Assembly (NCBI GenBank): GCA_030429565.1
Contig: JAUIFE010000027.1
Coordinates: 48,348 to 112,347 of the forward strand
Direction: 5' to 3'
From: Holophagae bacterium
GTDB lineage: Bacteria > Acidobacteriota > Holophagae > Acanthopleuribacterales > Acanthopleuribacteraceae
DNA length: 64,000 nt
Position numbers and translations under genes: made by a program. Numbering within the stretch: the first letter of the stretch is position 1; every line of letters begins with the position of its first letter. A model generated the notes under the pieces. That model had not been told where the DNA came from and searched no databases. It was given only the letters and a program-made list of their open reading frames with translations. Below, one piece after another: positions 45,132 through 55,212 of this stretch.

Positions 45132-46504
45132 GCCACATCTTAATTGTTGAAGACCACCAAAAAATCCGCGCCAACCTGGTGTTTATGCTCAAAAAACAAA
45201 CGGACCTGGCCATCATCGATGTCGCCAGTGCCGAGGAAGCGCAAGCCAGCCTCGCGGCGCAACAGCCCGAGCTCATGCTGCTCGATATTCGTTTGCCGGG
45301 CATGAGTGGTATCGAACTGATCCAGGCATTGGGCGATAAATTGCCGCCGACGATTGTCATCTCCGGCGAAGCCACCATCAGTGAAACCGTGGAGGCACTG
45401 CGGCTGGGGGTTTACGACTTTATTGAAAAGCCGGTCAGCCGCGAGCGCCTGCTGCGTTCCGTGCGCAACTGTACCGAACACCACCAGCTCAAATCGCGGC
45501 TGGCCCGTTTGGAAGCCGATTTGGCCGAAGCACCGACCATTATTGGCGATTCGCCCGCCATCACTTTTTTGGTGCAGCAGTGCGCCAAAGTGGCGCCCAC
45601 CGATGGCCGTGTCATGATTCGCGGCGAGTCCGGTACCGGCAAAGAGTTGGTCGCACAGTATTTACACCAAAACAGCAAACGCGCAGGTGGGCCCTTCGTC
45701 AAAATCAACTGCGCCGCCATTCCCGCCAATTTGATTGAAGCGGAGCTGTTCGGCCACGTGCGCGGTGCCTTCACCGATGCGCGCAACGACAAGGCCGGTC
45801 TGTTTGAAACGGCCCACAACGGCACATTGTTTTTGGACGAAATCGGCGACATGGATCTCAGCCTCCAGGCGCGTTTATTACGCGTTTTGGAAGACGGCAG
45901 CGTGCGGCGCTTAGGCGACACACGCGAGCGCCAGGCTGATGTGCGCGTGATTTGCGCGACCCACCACGATTTAGAGCAAGCCGTTGCCGACAAAACCTTT
46001 AGACAGGATTTGTACTTTCGCTTAAACACCTTGCCGCTGCACATCCCGCCCTTGCGCGAACGCGGCGACGACATTCGTCTACTGTTCTTTTGGTTTCTGT
46101 CGTTTTACAGCCGACGCCATCGGCTGGCGGCGAAAACGGTCGACAAGGCGGCATTGCAAAAGCTACAAGACTACGCATGGCCGGGCAATGTGCGCGAGTT
46201 GCGCAACTTGACCGAACGGCTTGTGATTCTGGGCCAGGACCCGGTGACCTGCGACGATCTGCCGGCGACGTTCCACAACTTGGCCCCGGTCCCGGCCTTG
46301 GTGGCGACGGCCGCCGCGAATCAGCCGCTCGAAATTTTGCCACTGCGCGAATATCGCAACCAAAGTGAACGCGCTTACATTACGGCGGTACTGGAGGCGT
46401 GCCAGTGGAATTTCAGCCAGGCCGCACGCAAATTGGCAATCCAACGAACGTACCTTTACCAGAAAACACAGTCGCTAGGTATCGAAAAACCAACGCAGGA
46501 TTAG
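45128..46504 (+). CDS. Sigma54-dependent response regulator, NtrC family
   Basis: 458 residues. A receiver domain (1-120; phospho-Asp near 53 in MLLDIRLPGMSG, Lys in FIEKPVS) precedes an AAA+ sigma54-activation domain with Walker A GESGTGKE and Walker B-type LFLDEIGDM, and a C-terminal Fis-type helix-turn-helix (FSQAARKLAIQRTYLYQK). The sigma54-contacting loop reads GAFTDA rather than the usual GAFTGA; the fifth residue differs. The variant could still work, but the loop normally tolerates little change. Probable targets include its own operon and the promoter at 9072. Confidence 0.95.
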   Translation: MSHILIVEDHQKIRANLVFMLKKQTDLAIIDVASAEEAQASLAAQQPELMLLDIRLPGMSGIELIQALGDKLPPTIVISGEATISETVEALRLGVYDFIEKPVSRERLLRSVRNCTEHHQLKSRLARLEADLAEAPTIIGDSPAITFLVQQCAKVAPTDGRVMIRGESGTGKELVAQYLHQNSKRAGGPFVKINCAAIPANLIEAELFGHVRGAFTDARNDKAGLFETAHNGTLFLDEIGDMDLSLQARLLRVLEDGSVRRLGDTRERQADVRVICATHHDLEQAVADKTFRQDLYFRLNTLPLHIPPLRERGDDIRLLFFWFLSFYSRRHRLAAKTVDKAALQKLQDYAWPGNVRELRNLTERLVILGQDPVTCDDLPATFHNLAPVPALVATAAANQPLEILPLREYRNQSERAYITAVLEACQWNFSQAARKLAIQRTYLYQKTQSLGIEKPTQD

Positions 46505-46754
46505 CGATACTAACATTAAAAAGAGTAACGGCCTAAACCTGACCTTGACAGTTAAATAATCGAGATTAAAGATGGTAAGCGTTTTACGGTTTATGGTGAA
46601 CATTTCTCTTTAACAAAAGATAACCTCACGCATGTCACCGCAACCCAAAATTCTTCGACATCCACACGTAACGCGTAAAAAACTTTAACCCATTTTCTTA
46701 ACGAAGACCACAAAGTGTAATTCAAGGAAATTAAACCGGGTTTCTGACCTATTC

Positions 46755-47712
46755 ATGCGTAAATTTCGATCACGCGATGTCGATTCAAAAAAACGAAACA
46801 CACGACATTCCATGCTCACCTTATCCATTTTGTGTCTCTGGCTCTCCTCCCCTTCATCTGGCGCAACCGTGGTTCCACTGACACAGCTCCAGCCACAATT
46901 CTATTTATTTGATTTTATTAAAAGCACAGGTTTCTTCATAGAGGACGGCCGCCTTGATGGTTTCCAACCACTGTTTATTACCACAAGCACAAATGGCTGG
47001 TTTCTTTGGGAGTCATCTCAATTCAGACCCCCACGCATTGTTCAGCTAGAACACGACGGCACCTTTATTAATTTTGTTGCTCTTGACAAAATCAACGGCT
47101 GGGAGACGGGATTTGGAATTCGCAGCGCTTATGGATACAAAACCAATCATGCGCTAATCACCTTGGAAAAATATTCTTTCGAAAACCCAGATCATCCAGA
47201 AACTGTCGTAGCCGATCTCAACCTAAAAACATTAAAACTCAACAAGTTTGATTTACCGCAACAATCAGAAAGTGGTATTCGCTGGGTCCCGTTCACGAAT
47301 GAAAGTCAAATCATCAAGATGGACACAATCGGAGGCAGCATATTACTCGGTAATTCCAAAGGAAAAAACTTAAAAGTCCTTAAAAAAGAAAAATGTACCA
47401 CACCAAAAGCCCAAAAGCTCTTTACGCTTAAAACTGCCTATCAAAACAACAGCACCTCCCGCACTTAGGTTCAACCTAAGCTTTCAGTTCATCACCAATC
47501 AGGATAATTTTATAACGTGCCAACACAATATATACAACGACGAGGGCGATCCCCAAGGGGCCACATTAATCACTATTAACCATAAGGGTCAAATCAAGGA
47601 AGATAGAACACTTCTTCTAGCGCGCTACAGAAACCAAGAAATTCGTTATCACAGCGAAGAAAAGGCCTTCCTCTTAATTAACAACCAGAAATCGGAAATC
47701 AAGAACCCTTAA
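46755..47712 (+). pseudogene. Frameshifted gene for an exported hypothetical protein
   Basis: The frame from 46755 encodes a signal-like N-terminus (MLTLSILCLWLSSPSSGA from 46812) and about 190 mature residues, then stops with TAG at 47466-47468. The +1 frame is open straight across this point to a TAA at 47710-47712 and encodes coding-like sequence (LRFNLSFQFITNQDNF, then NIYNDEGDPQGATLITINHK, then TLLLARYRNQEIRY). One base too many in an A-rich stretch around 47365-47395 (TTAAAAAAGAAAAATG) would explain it. If restored, the protein would be about 315-320 residues. It may be a real pseudogene, a sequencing slip or slippage at the A-run. The area is AT-rich. A possible sigma70 promoter is TTGACA at 46545-46550 with a weak -10 about 17 bases on. 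Confidence 0.75.
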
Positions 47713-47793
47713 TCTATTCCCCATAAAGCCACGGCTATAGTTTCAAAACTGAACTGAGCGATTCGGGTGGATGAAATAGCTCAGGAAATCTCA

Positions 47794-48795
47794 TCAACCT
47801 TCGCCCTTCGCTTGCTCAGCCAACAGGGCGCGCAAAACACCGGCGAGAAACGGCAGCGTCAACTGCGCCACCTTGGCCGGCGTCACTTCCATGATGTCAA
47901 ACGGCACAAAGCGGTCAACCAACAAATCGCGACGAATTTCCATCGAAAATACGCGTTGTGGATAACGAGCGCAATGACCATAACCCGTCGCGGCCGGGTG
48001 CAACGGGTAAGGCTCGTCGCGTTTGACGACGAAGCCGGCTTCGCGATAGGCACGTTCAATCGCTTCCGTCATCACCGGCGGTGCCAGCATCTCGCTTTCG
48101 CCAGGCGGCGTCGTAATCGTCTGGATGTCGGGCCGCAACGGATAGTTTTTGTATTCCTGCAAATAGGCGCGTTCCAGCGTGTCCACGATAAACTCGCCGT
48201 CCACCAAAGACACCGTGATCGGTGCGTAGGTGTGCAGGTTAAAGCCGTAACCGCCACCACCGCAGGCCCATGCGTAGCCCGCGCGCGCCACCTCTTGGTA
48301 TTGGTCGTAGAGATCGCGCAGCAGCGTCAAATCGCTTTCGGATTCGATAAAGGACGCGCAGGTGCCGGTCAAGTTGGCGGCTTTGCGTGCCGTCTCGTCG
48401 ATGTCCCAGTTGCGGTTCACATCGACAATGGTGCGCGGCAACAAACTGCGCAATACCACCACGCGCAAGCTTTGCACCAGTGAACGCAGGCTGTAGGGAT
48501 CCGTCTCGCCGCCAAAGTGTCGGTCGAGGTAACCCAAATCGATCAGGTGTTCGGCCAACCAAAAGGCATACTCCGGCGAACCTTGGTCGGTGTTCACATA
48601 AAAAAAGCGGTCGTAGCGGTCATTGCGGTAATCACCAATGCGTTTTTTGAGTGTGGCCAAATGCTCGGCCTCGGTGGCACCGTGTGGTAACTCGATGAAC
48701 AGCGGCAAAATCGGCGCGTCGTCGGGTGAATCAGCGTCAAACCCGTAATGGGTGACGGTGCAAATATCGGGGATGGACTGTAGCTGCTCCAACAT
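47794..48795 (-). CDS. N-formylglutamate amidohydrolase-like protein
   Basis: 333 residues. The FGase-family pattern is visible: FIELPHGAT near residue 36, TIVDVNRNWDI near 130, GFNLHTYAPI near 193 and SMEIRRDLL near 300. In this fold (related to zinc amidohydrolases, PF05013) such H, E, N and R residues surround the metal. Family members hydrolyse N-formylglutamate in histidine breakdown, or other amides; no hut genes are nearby, so the substrate is open. A small minus ORF precedes it by 24 bp. The ribosome-binding site AGGAG lies 12 bases before the ATG. Confidence 0.85.
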   Translation of the reverse strand: MLEQLQSIPDICTVTHYGFDADSPDDAPILPLFIELPHGATEAEHLATLKKRIGDYRNDRYDRFFYVNTDQGSPEYAFWLAEHLIDLGYLDRHFGGETDPYSLRSLVQSLRVVVLRSLLPRTIVDVNRNWDIDETARKAANLTGTCASFIESESDLTLLRDLYDQYQEVARAGYAWACGGGGYGFNLHTYAPITVSLVDGEFIVDTLERAYLQEYKNYPLRPDIQTITTPPGESEMLAPPVMTEAIERAYREAGFVVKRDEPYPLHPAATGYGHCARYPQRVFSMEIRRDLLVDRFVPFDIMEVTPAKVAQLTLPFLAGVLRALLAEQAKGEG

Positions 48796-48819
48796 GTGAA
48801 CGCTTAGCTCCTGGCAAAA

Positions 48820-49032
48820 TTAAACATGGCGGCAACACAACCCAACCGGGCGCCGGCCGCACAAGAAAATTAACATTATCGAGGCGTCTGGAAAAGCCTG
48901 CTCGTATAAAACTTGGGAGGCGCCCGACTTAGCGGCGCTTTTGGCCAGGACGCCAAGCTCCAGCAGCATGGAAATGCGCCCCGCACCCGCTTCCTCCAAG
49001 CCGTTTTCCACCAAACCTTTAGACAAAGCCAT
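48820..49032 (-). CDS. Possible small hypothetical protein
   Basis: 70 residues from ATG 49032 (two GTG codons lie just before). The composition looks coding: MALSKGLVENGLEEAGAGRI and SMLLELGVLAKSAAKSGASQ. It ends 24 bp before the start of the amidohydrolase-like gene on the same strand, so it could be its upstream partner. No family is recognised and the ribosome-binding site is weak (AAGTGG). Treat as tentative. The rest of 48796-49327 holds no other gene-like frame. Confidence 0.35.
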   Translation of the reverse strand: MALSKGLVENGLEEAGAGRISMLLELGVLAKSAAKSGASQVLYEQAFPDASIMLIFLCGRRPVGLCCRHV

Positions 49033-49327
49033 CACCACTTATCGCGTTTTTAAGGTAAAAAAATTACCCGTCACGGCGCCCTGCGAAACCACGTAGCACG
49101 GCCGACAACCGCGCCGAAACGGGTTTTCGACGCCACGCCGTCTAACCTTCCTATAAATAACCCATGCCGAATAATTTCAGCCGATTCGCAAGCATCTGGT
49201 AAATCTTGAAGATCGGGCCGTTGGTTCCCCCTCACTTGATGCTAAAATGACCGATTGATTCCTGCAGCCCGCTCGATTGATTTTCCGGGCTCCTTTGTTT
49301 TTCGCCGGCAGAAGGACTACCCACGTT

Positions 49328-51031
49328 ATGGAACAGGTTCCAAAAAAGCCTTCGATCACCTCGCCCAAACAGGCCGAGGCCATGCTGAAACGGGTCACCG
49401 AGCTGATCTGTAGCCGCGCCGAACGTGAAAGTGAGAAAGCGGCGTGGCTGGCCAAACGGTCCGACCTGGAAACCGCCTTTCAGGAAGAAATCGCCAACCA
49501 ACTGATTCCCCACAAGGCCTCGCTGCACGGCCAACTTTACGACCACCGCGTTTTCAGCGCCGACTTTGAGAACCGCCGTCGCGACGCCATGCACCAACTC
49601 GACGCCTGCCAAGCCGGTCTGTGGCCCGTCGCCGAACACGCCCCGACGCGTGCAGTGTTGTGGCAAGCCCAAGTGCAAGCGCGCCACAGTGTGTTTCGCC
49701 GCGAAAACTTACCGCTCGAACAAGAGCTGGAAGAAATCAAAGAAGAGTACGTCAATTCGCGCGAGCGAATTCGCGTCGAATGGCAAAAGGAACTGCGTCA
49801 TCCCAGCGCGCTCAACGACGCCCTCAGTAGCCGCCAGCAAAAAGTCCGCAAAGACGCTTGGCAAGAAGCGGCCCTCGCCTATTTCCGTCAGGCCCCGCGT
49901 TGTGAAGACATGTTTTCCGATTTGAACCGGCTGCGCCTGGAGATGGCCCAATCGGTGAAATGCGACACCTACCACGACTTCCTGCAGGCGCAAACCAACC
50001 GCCGCTTGCCCTTGCGCCGTCACATGGATCGCATTGCCGGCGACCTCAAAGCCTGGTTCGTTCCTCTCGCCCGAGAACGCGATCGCCTTCACTGTCAAGA
50101 TCTCAGCGTCGGTCACTTGCGGCCCTGGGACGCCCACGCCCCCGCACTACATGGACCGGCCTTTTTGGCCGACCGCCCCCAGGATATGATCCCGATCGTC
50201 GACCGCCTGCTGGCCGCCATGGACGGCGAAATTCACCACTGGTTCCGCAACCTGGTCGACCACGGCTGTTTGGATTTAGAAGCGCGCGAGGATAAACTGC
50301 CAGGCTGCCATTTACTTGTGCGTTCCCCCAATTCGCCGCCCTATTTGTCGCTGAACCTGACCGCCAATTGGCAAGATTTACACCGCCTGCTCTACTACTT
50401 GGGCCGCGCCTTCCACCTCAGCGCCTGTCGCACCCACCCCTACGCGGCCAACCGTTTTCCCGGCCTCGAGATTCACGAAGCCTCGGCCGTTGCCTTTAAA
50501 CTGCTAACCATGCCCTACTGGAACCATTTGTTCACGACGCCGGATCAGATTCACGAGGCACAGCGCTCTCACATGGAGCAGGTCATTTATCGCATCAATC
50601 ACCTGGCGGCGGTCGACCAGTTCGAATACCAGGTCACGACCCAACCCGATCTCGACGCCCACGATCGCTGCCACGTGTGGAGCAGCCTCGACGGTGAATA
50701 TGGGCGCGATCTCGATTGGGGCGGCGTCGACCACCTACACGGGATTAGCTGGCACAATTACAGCGCGTTGTTTCTGCAACCCTACAGCAGTGGGGCGCGG
50801 CTACGCGCGAACCTGGCCGCCCTCTCGCTTTGGAAAATCAGCGAACAGGAAAACACGGCCTACGCCCTCGACCTCTACAAAAAGAGCCTCGGCATGAACG
50901 GTTTGACGCCTGCCACCGAGTTTTACCGGCAATGGTGCCACCCGCTACACACGCCCGAGCAATTGGCCGTCGATTTGGCCGTGTACCTGCGCGAACGCGA
51001 CGGTGCTTTCGACCGCATTCGAAAGCAGTAG
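49328..51031 (+). CDS. Catalytically degenerate M3 (oligoendopeptidase F-like) peptidase
   Basis: 567 residues from ATG 49328, chosen because AGAAGGA precedes it. The helical architecture and order of blocks match M3 oligopeptidases: a helical N-terminal half, VKCDTYHDFLQAQTN, then the place of the zinc motif, then EIHEASAVAFKLL and a C-terminal helical domain with EFYRQWCHPLHTPE. The motif that should read HE-x-GHAxH reads YYLGRAFH (about 356-363), so both catalytic His and the Glu are replaced, while the flanking LL and G, A, FH remain. It is probably an inactive homologue with a binding or regulatory role. The EIHEAS position still has Glu and His. Confidence 0.85.
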   Translation: MEQVPKKPSITSPKQAEAMLKRVTELICSRAERESEKAAWLAKRSDLETAFQEEIANQLIPHKASLHGQLYDHRVFSADFENRRRDAMHQLDACQAGLWPVAEHAPTRAVLWQAQVQARHSVFRRENLPLEQELEEIKEEYVNSRERIRVEWQKELRHPSALNDALSSRQQKVRKDAWQEAALAYFRQAPRCEDMFSDLNRLRLEMAQSVKCDTYHDFLQAQTNRRLPLRRHMDRIAGDLKAWFVPLARERDRLHCQDLSVGHLRPWDAHAPALHGPAFLADRPQDMIPIVDRLLAAMDGEIHHWFRNLVDHGCLDLEAREDKLPGCHLLVRSPNSPPYLSLNLTANWQDLHRLLYYLGRAFHLSACRTHPYAANRFPGLEIHEASAVAFKLLTMPYWNHLFTTPDQIHEAQRSHMEQVIYRINHLAAVDQFEYQVTTQPDLDAHDRCHVWSSLDGEYGRDLDWGGVDHLHGISWHNYSALFLQPYSSGARLRANLAALSLWKISEQENTAYALDLYKKSLGMNGLTPATEFYRQWCHPLHTPEQLAVDLAVYLRERDGAFDRIRKQ

Positions 51032-51298
51032 TCCTAGACCGAATCACCGCCACCGTCACGGCGAATCGAGCGGCCTGCAGCGCTTTTGCCACTTGCCGCG
51101 CCAAGACTTTGCGCGGCGCGAAAAGCCTGCTAGGGTAGGCGGTCGGTGTTGCCAAAACGACGCCTTGTGGTCCTTCCTGAAAGCATCTGAAGAGACTAAG
51201 TTTATTAAACATTGTTCTTTAGGAAACAAAAATTCCGCCGAAGGACATTGTAGACACCAGTGAGTACGGGGGCCTTGACCATGGTTAATGAGGCAGAC

Positions 51299-52435
51299 AT
51301 GGCGTCATATCAATGGCGACCGGGTGATTTGCGCGTCATGAAACGCGCTTTAGACCTGGCGCGTAAAGGCTCCGGTTACACCTCCCCCAATCCGATGGTC
51401 GGCGCCGTTTTGGTCAAAAACGGACGCGTAATCGGCGAAGGTTGGCATCGCCGTGCCGGCGATTTGCACGCCGAGATCGAGGCCATTCGCAGCGCCACCC
51501 AAGACGTGGAAGGCGCCAGTATTTACGTCACCATGGAACCCTGTTGCCATTTCGGGCGCACGCCGCCCTGCACCAAAGCGCTGATTGAGGCGGGCATCAA
51601 GCAGGTCTATTACGCCAGCTCGGAAACCGAGCCCGGCATCAAAGGCGAAGGTCATTTGGAGCTGGAAGCGGCCGGCATTGAAGTGCGGCGCGGCCCACTC
51701 GAGGAGGAAGCCCGCCACCTCAACCGCGCTTTTTTCCATTACCTGCGCCACAATCGCCCGTACGTGATCGCCAAGTACAGCATGAGCCTCGACGGCCGCA
51801 TTGCCACCTACACCGGCGCCAGCCGCTGGATTACCGGTGACGCGGCGCGTTTGGAGACCCACTACCTGCGCGCCCAATGTGACGCCTTACTGATCGGCGC
51901 CGGCACCGCGATTGCCGACGATCCCGAATTAACCGTGCGTTTTCCCGATTACCGCCGCGTGCAACCGCTGCGCGTCGTGCTCGATAGTCGCGGCCGCGTC
52001 CCAATCAAAGCGCAACTGTTTAACGCTGACATTCCCGGCAAAACCATCGTCGCCACCACCAACGCCATGGACCCCTTTCACCGTTCCGAATTGGTCAGTA
52101 AAGGCGTCGAGGTCTGGACCGTCCCGCCCACCGCCGAAGGTGAAATCAGCTTGGTCCCCTTGCTGGAAAAGCTTATGAACCACGACGTCATCAGCCTGAT
52201 GGTCGAAGGCGGCGCCATTACCCTGGGCAGCTTCTTCGCGGAGGAATTAATCAACGAAGTCTGGGCCTTTGTTGGCGCGCGTTTAATCGGCGGCAACCAA
52301 GCACCGGGCCCGATCGGCGCGCGGGGTGTGGCCATGTTGGAAAACGCACCGCGTCTCGATGTTTTCAATACACAAAAACTGCAAGACGACATTTTGATTC
52401 AAGCCAAGGTCCAACCACACCAAAGCAAAAATTAA
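51299..52435 (+). CDS. ribD: RibD: riboflavin deaminase/reductase
   Basis: About 378 residues. ATG 51299 has GAGG five bases before; GTG 51260 or ATG 51281 would lengthen it. The N-terminal deaminase domain has the zinc motifs HAEIEAI and EPCCHFGRTPPCTKA, and the substrate-binding SPNPMVGAVLVKNG. The C-terminal reductase has SMSLDGRIAT, SRWITGDAARLETHYLRA and VEGGAITLGSFFAEELINE. It performs the second and third steps of riboflavin synthesis. Other rib genes are not adjacent and no FMN riboswitch is visible in the 228-bp leader. Riboflavin is the FAD precursor used by the photolyases, but no direct link can be shown. Confidence 0.96.
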   Translation: MASYQWRPGDLRVMKRALDLARKGSGYTSPNPMVGAVLVKNGRVIGEGWHRRAGDLHAEIEAIRSATQDVEGASIYVTMEPCCHFGRTPPCTKALIEAGIKQVYYASSETEPGIKGEGHLELEAAGIEVRRGPLEEEARHLNRAFFHYLRHNRPYVIAKYSMSLDGRIATYTGASRWITGDAARLETHYLRAQCDALLIGAGTAIADDPELTVRFPDYRRVQPLRVVLDSRGRVPIKAQLFNADIPGKTIVATTNAMDPFHRSELVSKGVEVWTVPPTAEGEISLVPLLEKLMNHDVISLMVEGGAITLGSFFAEELINEVWAFVGARLIGGNQAPGPIGARGVAMLENAPRLDVFNTQKLQDDILIQAKVQPHQSKN

Positions 52436-52751
52436 CGACGAGGCACGAACTTTCCTTGCAGCGCGCCGTTCTTTTCTTGCGACGTATATCACCGTTGCAA
52501 ACACGGGATTCACCCGTGCAAGCATTTCGTATATTTAACTTTATCTTAAACTCTTAACCAACCACCGGCGTATGGAACATGCAACGGTCACGGCAAAGGG
52601 CAGGCTTCGTTTGGGATCCTTATTGACCCCAACCGCAAAATCGCACATGATTTGCCTTCTTTTGCTGCTTTCCTTATTTCAGAACTAGGCATCTCCCTGA
52701 TGCCGTTCAGCCATTTCGTTGCATCTCTCCCCACATTTTTCGGAGGAATCT
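52436..52751. other. Intergenic region upstream of the TonB receptor gene
   Basis: About 315 bp. A 6-bp inverted repeat, CACGGG-ATTCA-CCCGTG (52502-52518), lies 67 bp after ribD. It has no T-run, so it is more likely an operator than a terminator. AT-rich TATTTAACTTTATCTTAAAC at 52532-52551 may contain a -10 region. The ribosome-binding site GGAGG at 52741-52746 decides the start at 52752. No Fur-box match was seen. Confidence 0.45.
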
Positions 52752-55190
52752 ATGCCCCTATTGACTTCTGCAAGTCGTATCGCCCTCGCGTTGCGTCGCT
52801 TGGCGTCCGCACGCACCCTGCACCACTCCTTTCTCAAAATGACCGCTGTCGCCGGTCTGTGCGCCATGTCGACCGCCCTATTCGCCCAGGACAACGCCGC
52901 CGCCGAGCAACAATCCGAGGTCGTCGTTCAAGAAACCATGATCGTCGGTAGTCGCCGCATCGAACGCTCCAACACCGACACACCGGTTCCGGTTGACGTG
53001 ATTCCCGTCGCCGATTTGGCCACCGAATCGGGCCAGTTGGATTTAGGCCAACTGCTGCAGTTCACCGCCCCTTCATTTAACGCCAACCGCCAATCGGGCT
53101 CGGACGGCAGCGACCACGTCGACGCCGCCACCTTGCGCGGGCTCGGCCCCGACCAAGTGCTGGTGCTGATTAACGGCAAACGCCGCCACACCTCTTCCCT
53201 GGTGTACATTTTCGGGACGCGCGGGCGCGGCAACGTCGGCACCGACCTCAACACCATTCCCGTCGCCGCCATCGAACGCGTCGAAATCCTGCGTGACGGC
53301 GCCGCCGCCCAATACGGATCAGACGCCATCGCCGGGGTCATCAACATCGTGCTGCGCAAGGATGTCGGCCTCGACGCCACCCTTTCGGCCGGCCAGTATC
53401 AGGAAGGCGACGGCGACTACGGTCAGGCCGCGCTCAACTACGGCTGGAAAATCGGCGACCAAGGCGTCCTCAACCTGACCGGTGAGTTCTTGGTACGCGA
53501 CCGCACCGATCGCGCCGGCGACGACGAGCCGCGCACCATCGGCGACGCCGAAACCGAAAACCAAACGCTGTTCATGAACCTCGACCTGCCCGTCGGCGAA
53601 CAAGGCACCTTCTACAGCCACGCCGGCTTGAACCTGCGCGACGGCACCGCCGGTGCCTGGTACCGCGACGGTGCCGGCTCCGAGGACATTCCCTCACGCA
53701 ACTCGGAAGCCATGTACCCCAACGGCTTCGTGCCCGACATCAACAGCGACATTGAAGATTACTCGGCCGCCTTCGGTTACCGCACCACCCTCGGCGCCTG
53801 GTACATGGACGTCAGCACCACCTACGGCTCCAACCGCATGGAATACCTGATCAGCAACACGCTCAACGCCTCGATTGCCAACAGCAACAACGGCATTTCA
53901 CCAACCGAATTCGACGCCGGCGGCTTCCAATTCACCCAGCACACCACGAACCTCGACTTCAGTAAGTTCTACGCCGACATCTTGGCGGGCGTGAACGTGG
54001 CCGCCGGTCTGGAGCACCGCCGGGAAACCTACGAAATCTTCGCCGGCGAGCGCGGGTCCTACGACGATTTCGACGGACCCGGCGGCGGCAACGCCGGTTC
54101 CCAAGGTTTCCCCGGTTTCCAACCCGTTGATGAAGTCGATGCCGATCGCAACAGCACCGCCGCTTACCTGGACTTCGAGATGAATTTCAGCGAGACCTTT
54201 ATGATCGCCGCCGCCGTGCGCGGTGAAGACTACAGCGATTTCGGCAGCACCGTCAACGGCAAGCTGGCCGGCTCCTTAAAGGCCTCGGACACTTTGGGTT
54301 TGCGTGCGTCGGTCAGTACCGGATTCCGCGCACCTTCCCTGCACCAACGTTACTTCAGTTCCACCTTCACCGACTTCATTGCCGGCGAACCGGCCGACGT
54401 TAAGCTGGCCACCAACGACTCGGAACTGGCCCAACTCATCGGCATTCCTTCGCTCAAAGAGGAAACCTCGGTCAACACCACCTTGGGTTTCACCTTCGAT
54501 CCCAACGACAAGCTGAGCATCACCGTCGACGCCTACATCATCGACATCGAGGACCGCATTGTTTTGACCGGCGGCTTCAGCGGCGACGGCGACGATGCTG
54601 TCGCGCAAATCATTGCCGACCGGCAATTAAGCGAAGCGCGATTCTTCACCAACGCGATTGACACCAGCACCGAAGGCATCGACTTCACCCTCGCCCACCG
54701 CAGCGACGTGCTCGGTGGCCGCTTGGCGTCGTTCTTCGCGTTTAACTACAACCAAACCGATGTGACGCGCATTAACACCGCCGCTTCCTTGGCCGGCCGT
54801 GAGGAAACCTACTTCAGCACGCGTGAACGCATGTTTGTCGAAGGCAGCGCCCCCGATACCAAAGCCTCGATTGCCTTTGACTACAGTCACGATCGTTACG
54901 GCTTGGATCTCAAGGCGACCTACTTCGGCGAAGTCTTGTCCGGGACATGGACCCAGCTCGACGATCCAACCGCGCCGCCGCAAAAGTACGATTCTGCACT
55001 CACCATGGACCTGGGTTTCAATATGGAACTGGGCCGCGGCATCGTTTGGACCATCGGCGGCACCAACATCTTCGACCGCCGCCCGACGCGCCAAGATCCC
55101 AACGAAACCGAGAACGGTGCGCCCTGGGAAAACGTCCAAATGGGCATCAACGGTTCTTTTTTCTTCACACGGATTAACTTCAAAATATAG
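52752..55190 (+). CDS. TonB-dependent outer-membrane receptor
   Basis: 812 residues from ATG 52752 with GGAGG five bases before. The N-terminus has a signal (TAVAGLCAMSTALFAQ) and an early Q-x-E-x-V-V-V segment (VVVQETMIVGSRRIERSN) that is likely the TonB box. The plug domain has DVIPVADLA, RGLGPDQVLVLINGKRRH and IERVEILRDGAAAQYGSDAI followed by AGVINIVLRK. The 22-stranded barrel ends in FFFTRINFKI. The long Asn/Asp-rich loops are usual for sugar- or siderophore-type receptors, but the ligand cannot be read. No transporter partner is adjacent. A strong terminator follows. Confidence 0.95.
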   Translation: MPLLTSASRIALALRRLASARTLHHSFLKMTAVAGLCAMSTALFAQDNAAAEQQSEVVVQETMIVGSRRIERSNTDTPVPVDVIPVADLATESGQLDLGQLLQFTAPSFNANRQSGSDGSDHVDAATLRGLGPDQVLVLINGKRRHTSSLVYIFGTRGRGNVGTDLNTIPVAAIERVEILRDGAAAQYGSDAIAGVINIVLRKDVGLDATLSAGQYQEGDGDYGQAALNYGWKIGDQGVLNLTGEFLVRDRTDRAGDDEPRTIGDAETENQTLFMNLDLPVGEQGTFYSHAGLNLRDGTAGAWYRDGAGSEDIPSRNSEAMYPNGFVPDINSDIEDYSAAFGYRTTLGAWYMDVSTTYGSNRMEYLISNTLNASIANSNNGISPTEFDAGGFQFTQHTTNLDFSKFYADILAGVNVAAGLEHRRETYEIFAGERGSYDDFDGPGGGNAGSQGFPGFQPVDEVDADRNSTAAYLDFEMNFSETFMIAAAVRGEDYSDFGSTVNGKLAGSLKASDTLGLRASVSTGFRAPSLHQRYFSSTFTDFIAGEPADVKLATNDSELAQLIGIPSLKEETSVNTTLGFTFDPNDKLSITVDAYIIDIEDRIVLTGGFSGDGDDAVAQIIADRQLSEARFFTNAIDTSTEGIDFTLAHRSDVLGGRLASFFAFNYNQTDVTRINTAASLAGREETYFSTRERMFVEGSAPDTKASIAFDYSHDRYGLDLKATYFGEVLSGTWTQLDDPTAPPQKYDSALTMDLGFNMELGRGIVWTIGGTNIFDRRPTRQDPNETENGAPWENVQMGINGSFFFTRINFKI

Positions 55191-55212
55191 CAGGCTATCC
55201 GTTTAACGCTAA

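Noticed and set aside
51032..51298. FMN riboswitch before ribD
   Set aside because: The conserved FMN-element blocks (AGGGTGAAATTCCC and following pieces) are not present.
52502..52518. ribD terminator
   Set aside because: The hairpin lacks a T-run; described as a possible operator instead.
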